The position numbers were made by a program, and so were the translations under genes. DNA of 64,000 nucleotides from Lineus longissimus. Its lineage: Eukaryota; Nemertea; Pilidiophora; Heteronemertea; Lineidae. Where the stretch lies: assembly GCF_910592395.1 (NCBI RefSeq), contig NC_088316.1, positions 12,402,001 to 12,466,000 on the forward strand. Reading direction: 5' to 3'. Position 1 is the first letter of the stretch. Each line of letters begins with the position of its first letter. This document shows, piece after piece, positions 61,581 through 64,000 of the stretch. The notes beneath the pieces were generated by a model. The model made no database searches. It saw nothing but the letters and a program-made list of their open reading frames with translations, and was not told the origin of the DNA.

Positions 61581-61701
61581 TCACACCTTTGTTTCGGGTC
61601 CTTCCGCCACAGCACCATGTTTGAATGAGTCCCGTATACGGCGCATCAATGTACCCGATAACTGTCCGAAGGCTTTGTTGTACCAATCAGGTGTGCGCCC
61701 C
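61581..61701 (-). CDS. DLC-like last exon
   Basis: Starts with one base completing an Arg codon after TTCCAG and reads GRTPDWYNKAFGQL...RIRDSF...AEGPETKV, stop TGA at 61583-61581. Matches the terminal START helix. Confidence 0.96.
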
Positions 61702-63855
61702 CTGGAATAGTGATAAGGAACTATAAGTGACAACTCGGATTGACAGTTTGAAAGCTTGACTACAGTCTCAATCACAAATGACATCCACCCTGATTGGCGT
61801 CAATGACCACTCCAATCAGGACTCCTCTCTAATAAGGACAGCACACCTGTATGCCAGTCCCAAGGGTGTCCTTAACAGAGATGTTCTACTGTATCTCTTT
61901 GGCCATGAAACAATAGTTGAGTATTGTTATTATTACTGATAATCCCCTAATCATCAGTAGGCTGGTTTATAAGAATCAATTCCTCGACTCACCTGGCATC
62001 TGTGCGTACAATATGGGTAACACGCGACTTGCCCGACCCGCAAGGCTCGATCAGGTACCGAGAAGCAAGCACCACACCTCTCACTCCGCCTAGCACAGGG
62101 GCTTCAGGATGCTCGATAGATGTCGCCACCAACACACAGGAACCTTTGGGAAGGCCAGTCTTCCATGCTCTGAAAAATAAGATATCGATATCTTCATATG
62201 TTGTAAAGAAGTACAAAATTGAGTGGGAGCAGGGTCAATGCTGCAAAAAATTGACAAGAAAATAAAATCTGCTGTCTCGCAATTCTCCTTTAAACCTTCT
62301 AGATTTTTTTGCAACATCCTTTGGTCACCTACTGGCCTTCTCAAATGCCTTCAATGCACAGCCTCCATTGGGGTTCTGTATACGACTAAACCTGCTGTAC
62401 ATTTTGCATACAATGACTGTGCATACGTTTTCATGTATAATTTTTTTACAAAAATGCAAAAATGGCCAACTGGGGCAGCAAAACCCCAGGCGGTTTGTCA
62501 CCACTCCAGGGGAATCGGTCCTTTAGAGTCTACAGGGACGCCTAGCCTACGCTGAACACATACCTGAGCGTGCAGTAATCTCGTGTTGGGTGGGGAGCCA
62601 TGCTGTTACAGACATACTGGAAAATCTCCGTGCTCTTGTTCAGCCGCTCGACTATCCGCCACTTGAGGAGGTCGTCATCCCACAGATGTCTGAAATAAAA
62701 CAATAAAATCATCTTACAACTCCTGCTGGCGAACTGTCACCGAGGGGCTGGTCGGTTAACAAGGCGTGGTCCCTGCTAGCCCACTGAGGCCAAGGCAACT
62801 CAAAATACTGTCACTGTTGTTTCACCCTCCAAACACCTCCTCTTCAGACTCCCAGGAAGTATAGGCCCCCCTTTCCAACACCCCGACCCCTCCTGAGTTT
62901 CAGTTCCTGCCTCGCCCTGAAGATGGCAATGACATAGTTCCTTTGTTAAGTGCATGAGACACTGATAACTGATAGGCTGACCTCCGTACTCAGATTTCAC
63001 AAAATGCAGACAATAGTGCAATGAACAACCAATTTCACAAAAGGCAGACAACAATGAACGACCATGGTCTGTCAGAACCTGCCAAGCTCAGAGTGATATG
63101 CCCCTAGTAATGTGCTGTGATGGGTGACAAGTTAGCTTTGCTTGCTCTCTTACCTCTCTCTCAAGATCCTGTTTAAGACTTCCACAGGGGGTGCCTCGAC
63201 CTCGACACCACATTTCCAGAGCCGAAGCGGATGGCCGTCTCCCAGTTTCTTGTACGCGATGTCGACGCCATTATGTGGCGACACTGAGACCCATCCTTTG
63301 AACTTGTCGCGTGATTCCTGAAAGTAAAAAATTAGTTAGATTTGTTCAAGAGGGCAGAGTGGTTAGTGCGCTGGGCTTATCACCAGGAGGTCATAGGTTC
63401 AATACTCGGAAGGATCAACACTGTTTCATCTTTGTATCCTTTGCCAAGGTACTTAACCCTACTTGCTTCTCTCCGCCCAGGAGTAAATGGGTACCAGGCT
63501 TCCCTGGGAACTTAACCTGCGACAGACCAGCATCCTATCCAGGGGAAGTAACACTCCTAGTCGCTTAATACTACGGAAACTCGGATAAGCTCTGGCCACA
63601 TGAGCCGTTGGTGGCTCTGGCAATAGCCCAGCCAACTTTAACTAAACTAACACACACAAGCATTTAATTGAAACCTTTGACTTTTACAGAGAATTCCAAT
63701 CAACTTACCTTCAGAATGCCCTGAACACAAGTCTCTATATACGCGGTGTAGTTTGGTTTGCCTTCCGGCCCGCCCTTGCACAGATGATCCAATGGCACTG
63801 GGTCGCCGCGCTCAATGTACGAGAATTTACATTTCGCTATCGTGTCCTCGGGAAT
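61581..63855 (-). CDS. DLC1-like: DLC-family RhoGAP with START domain, 3' end (five exons)
   Basis: Five minus-strand exons (63855-63709, 63317-63154, 62689-62564, 62169-61993, 61701-61581) with consistent phases encode about 244 residues: a lead-in segment, then a START lipid-transfer-type domain with FKGWVSVS, DIAYKKLGDGHPLRLWK, HLWDDDLLKWRIVERL, NSMAPHPTRDY, AWKTGLPKGSCVLV and SRYLIEPCGSGKSRVTHI, ending AEGPETKV. These are hallmarks of DLC1/STARD13/STARD8, Rho-GTPase activating proteins at focal adhesions; AEGPETK(I/V) at the end resembles DLC1. The RhoGAP domain lies beyond the window. Most invertebrates have one such gene, so the vertebrate symbol is by family. Confidence 0.95.
61763..61893. 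mobile_element. MITE B fragment abutting MITE A fragment
   Basis: ACAGTCTCAATCACAAATGA (family B end) runs into CTCCAATCAGGACTCCTCTC and GATGTTCTACTGTA (family A right half), 62 bp from the last-exon acceptor. Confidence 0.7.
61993..62169 (-). CDS. DLC-like exon: START core
   Basis: Phase 2-2. AWKTGLPKGSCVLVATSIEH, PVLGGVRGVVLASRYLIEPC and GSGKSRVTHIVRTDA. Confidence 0.97.
62564..62689 (-). CDS. DLC-like exon: START
   Basis: Phase 2-2. HLWDDDLLKWRIVERLNKST then YVCNSMAPHPTRDYCTL. Confidence 0.97.
62985..63130. mobile_element. MITE family F fragment
   Basis: TTTCACAAAAGGCAGACAA and CTGCCAAGCTCAGAG are shared with the interior of 51759-51956; it ends near TGATGGGTGACAAG. Confidence 0.65.
63154..63317 (-). 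CDS. DLC-like exon: START N-terminal part
   Basis: Phase 0-2. ESRDKFKGWVSVSPHNGVDI, LGDGHPLRLWKCGVEVEAPP, EVLNRILRER. Confidence 0.97.
63345..63645 (+). mobile_element. tRNA-derived SINE, family of 3083-3402
   Basis: GGCAGAGTGGTTAGTGCGCT (A box) and GGTTCAATACTC (B box), then a body matching the SINE at 3083-3402. It lies about 25 bp upstream of the DLC-like acceptor, antisense to that gene. Confidence 0.88.
63709..63855 (-). CDS. DLC-like exon: linker before START
   Basis: Phase 0-0, 49 codons after TTCTAG. CKFSYIERGDPVPL and YIETCVQGILK occupy the place of the CRNSY... and LQDCVDGLFKE segment of DLC proteins. Confidence 0.93.
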
Positions 63856-64000
63856 CTAGAAAGAAGAGTTGAGATGATTAGATATCTTGTTCAACCACAT
63901 ACACCGTCAAAAGGCACAATGGCACCTTGTTGGACCTGCCGCGCACTGCGTGAATTGGCAGGTACACGTTATTAGAAACCACCATAATGTCATGGCAACG
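63856..64000 (-). other. Intron of the DLC-like gene to the window end
   Basis: No coding segment seen. Confidence 0.5.

Overview
The window is from an animal nuclear genome. Genes are split into many short exons with GT-AG introns, a tRNA-derived SINE sits in the third kilobase with a perfect 17-bp target-site duplication, and the introns are crowded with short terminal-inverted-repeat (TIR) elements, many with TA at both ends as in Tc1/mariner. The two genes, an IP3-receptor-type channel and a DLC-family RhoGAP/START protein, are bilaterian genes. Repeat style suggests a marine invertebrate (lophotrochozoan or invertebrate deuterostome); I cannot name the species. No bacterial, organellar or viral gene is visible.

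Gene 1 (+ strand, 674-47962) is the larger part of an inositol 1,4,5-trisphosphate receptor-like Ca2+-release channel. I place about 50 exons, nearly all joined by consistent phases and GT-AG sites, giving about 2,490 residues. The 5' end (ligand suppressor domain and first MIR repeats) lies upstream of base 1. In order the exons encode the last MIR-type beta-trefoil part, the first RIH armadillo domain with most basic IP3-contact positions, the helical solenoid with a second RIH-like region, the RIH-associated domain, S1-S6 of the pore, the C-terminal CxxC/HxxxxH zinc motif, a coiled coil, and a family-atypical Pro/Asp/Glu-rich tail ending in a class I PDZ-ligand motif. It is a divergent member: the canonical GGGVGD/GGGIGD selectivity filter is absent and the sequence at that place reads RYGLIGDMFE.

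Three places suggest regulated splicing: two homologous tandem exons (4956-5078 and 7681-7797), twin 30- and 33-nt microexons directly after the filter (43422-43451 and 43538-43570), and an 18-nt microexon (32495-32512). A 42-nt frame-keeping cassette at 38174-38215 is also possible.

From 47963 to about 51700 is 3' UTR and downstream DNA. From about 51720 to 56530 lies a degenerate satellite whose monomers switch orientation near 55,415. It separates gene 1 from gene 2, which converges on it.

Gene 2 (- strand, 63855 to 61581) is the 3' end of a DLC1/STARD13/STARD8-type RhoGAP with a START domain; five terminal exons are in the window and the RhoGAP domain is beyond it. Two further tandem arrays (57210-58172) lie in its 3' UTR or just downstream. 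Introns and intergenic DNA hold at least a dozen families of TIR elements, several SINEs and many minisatellites.
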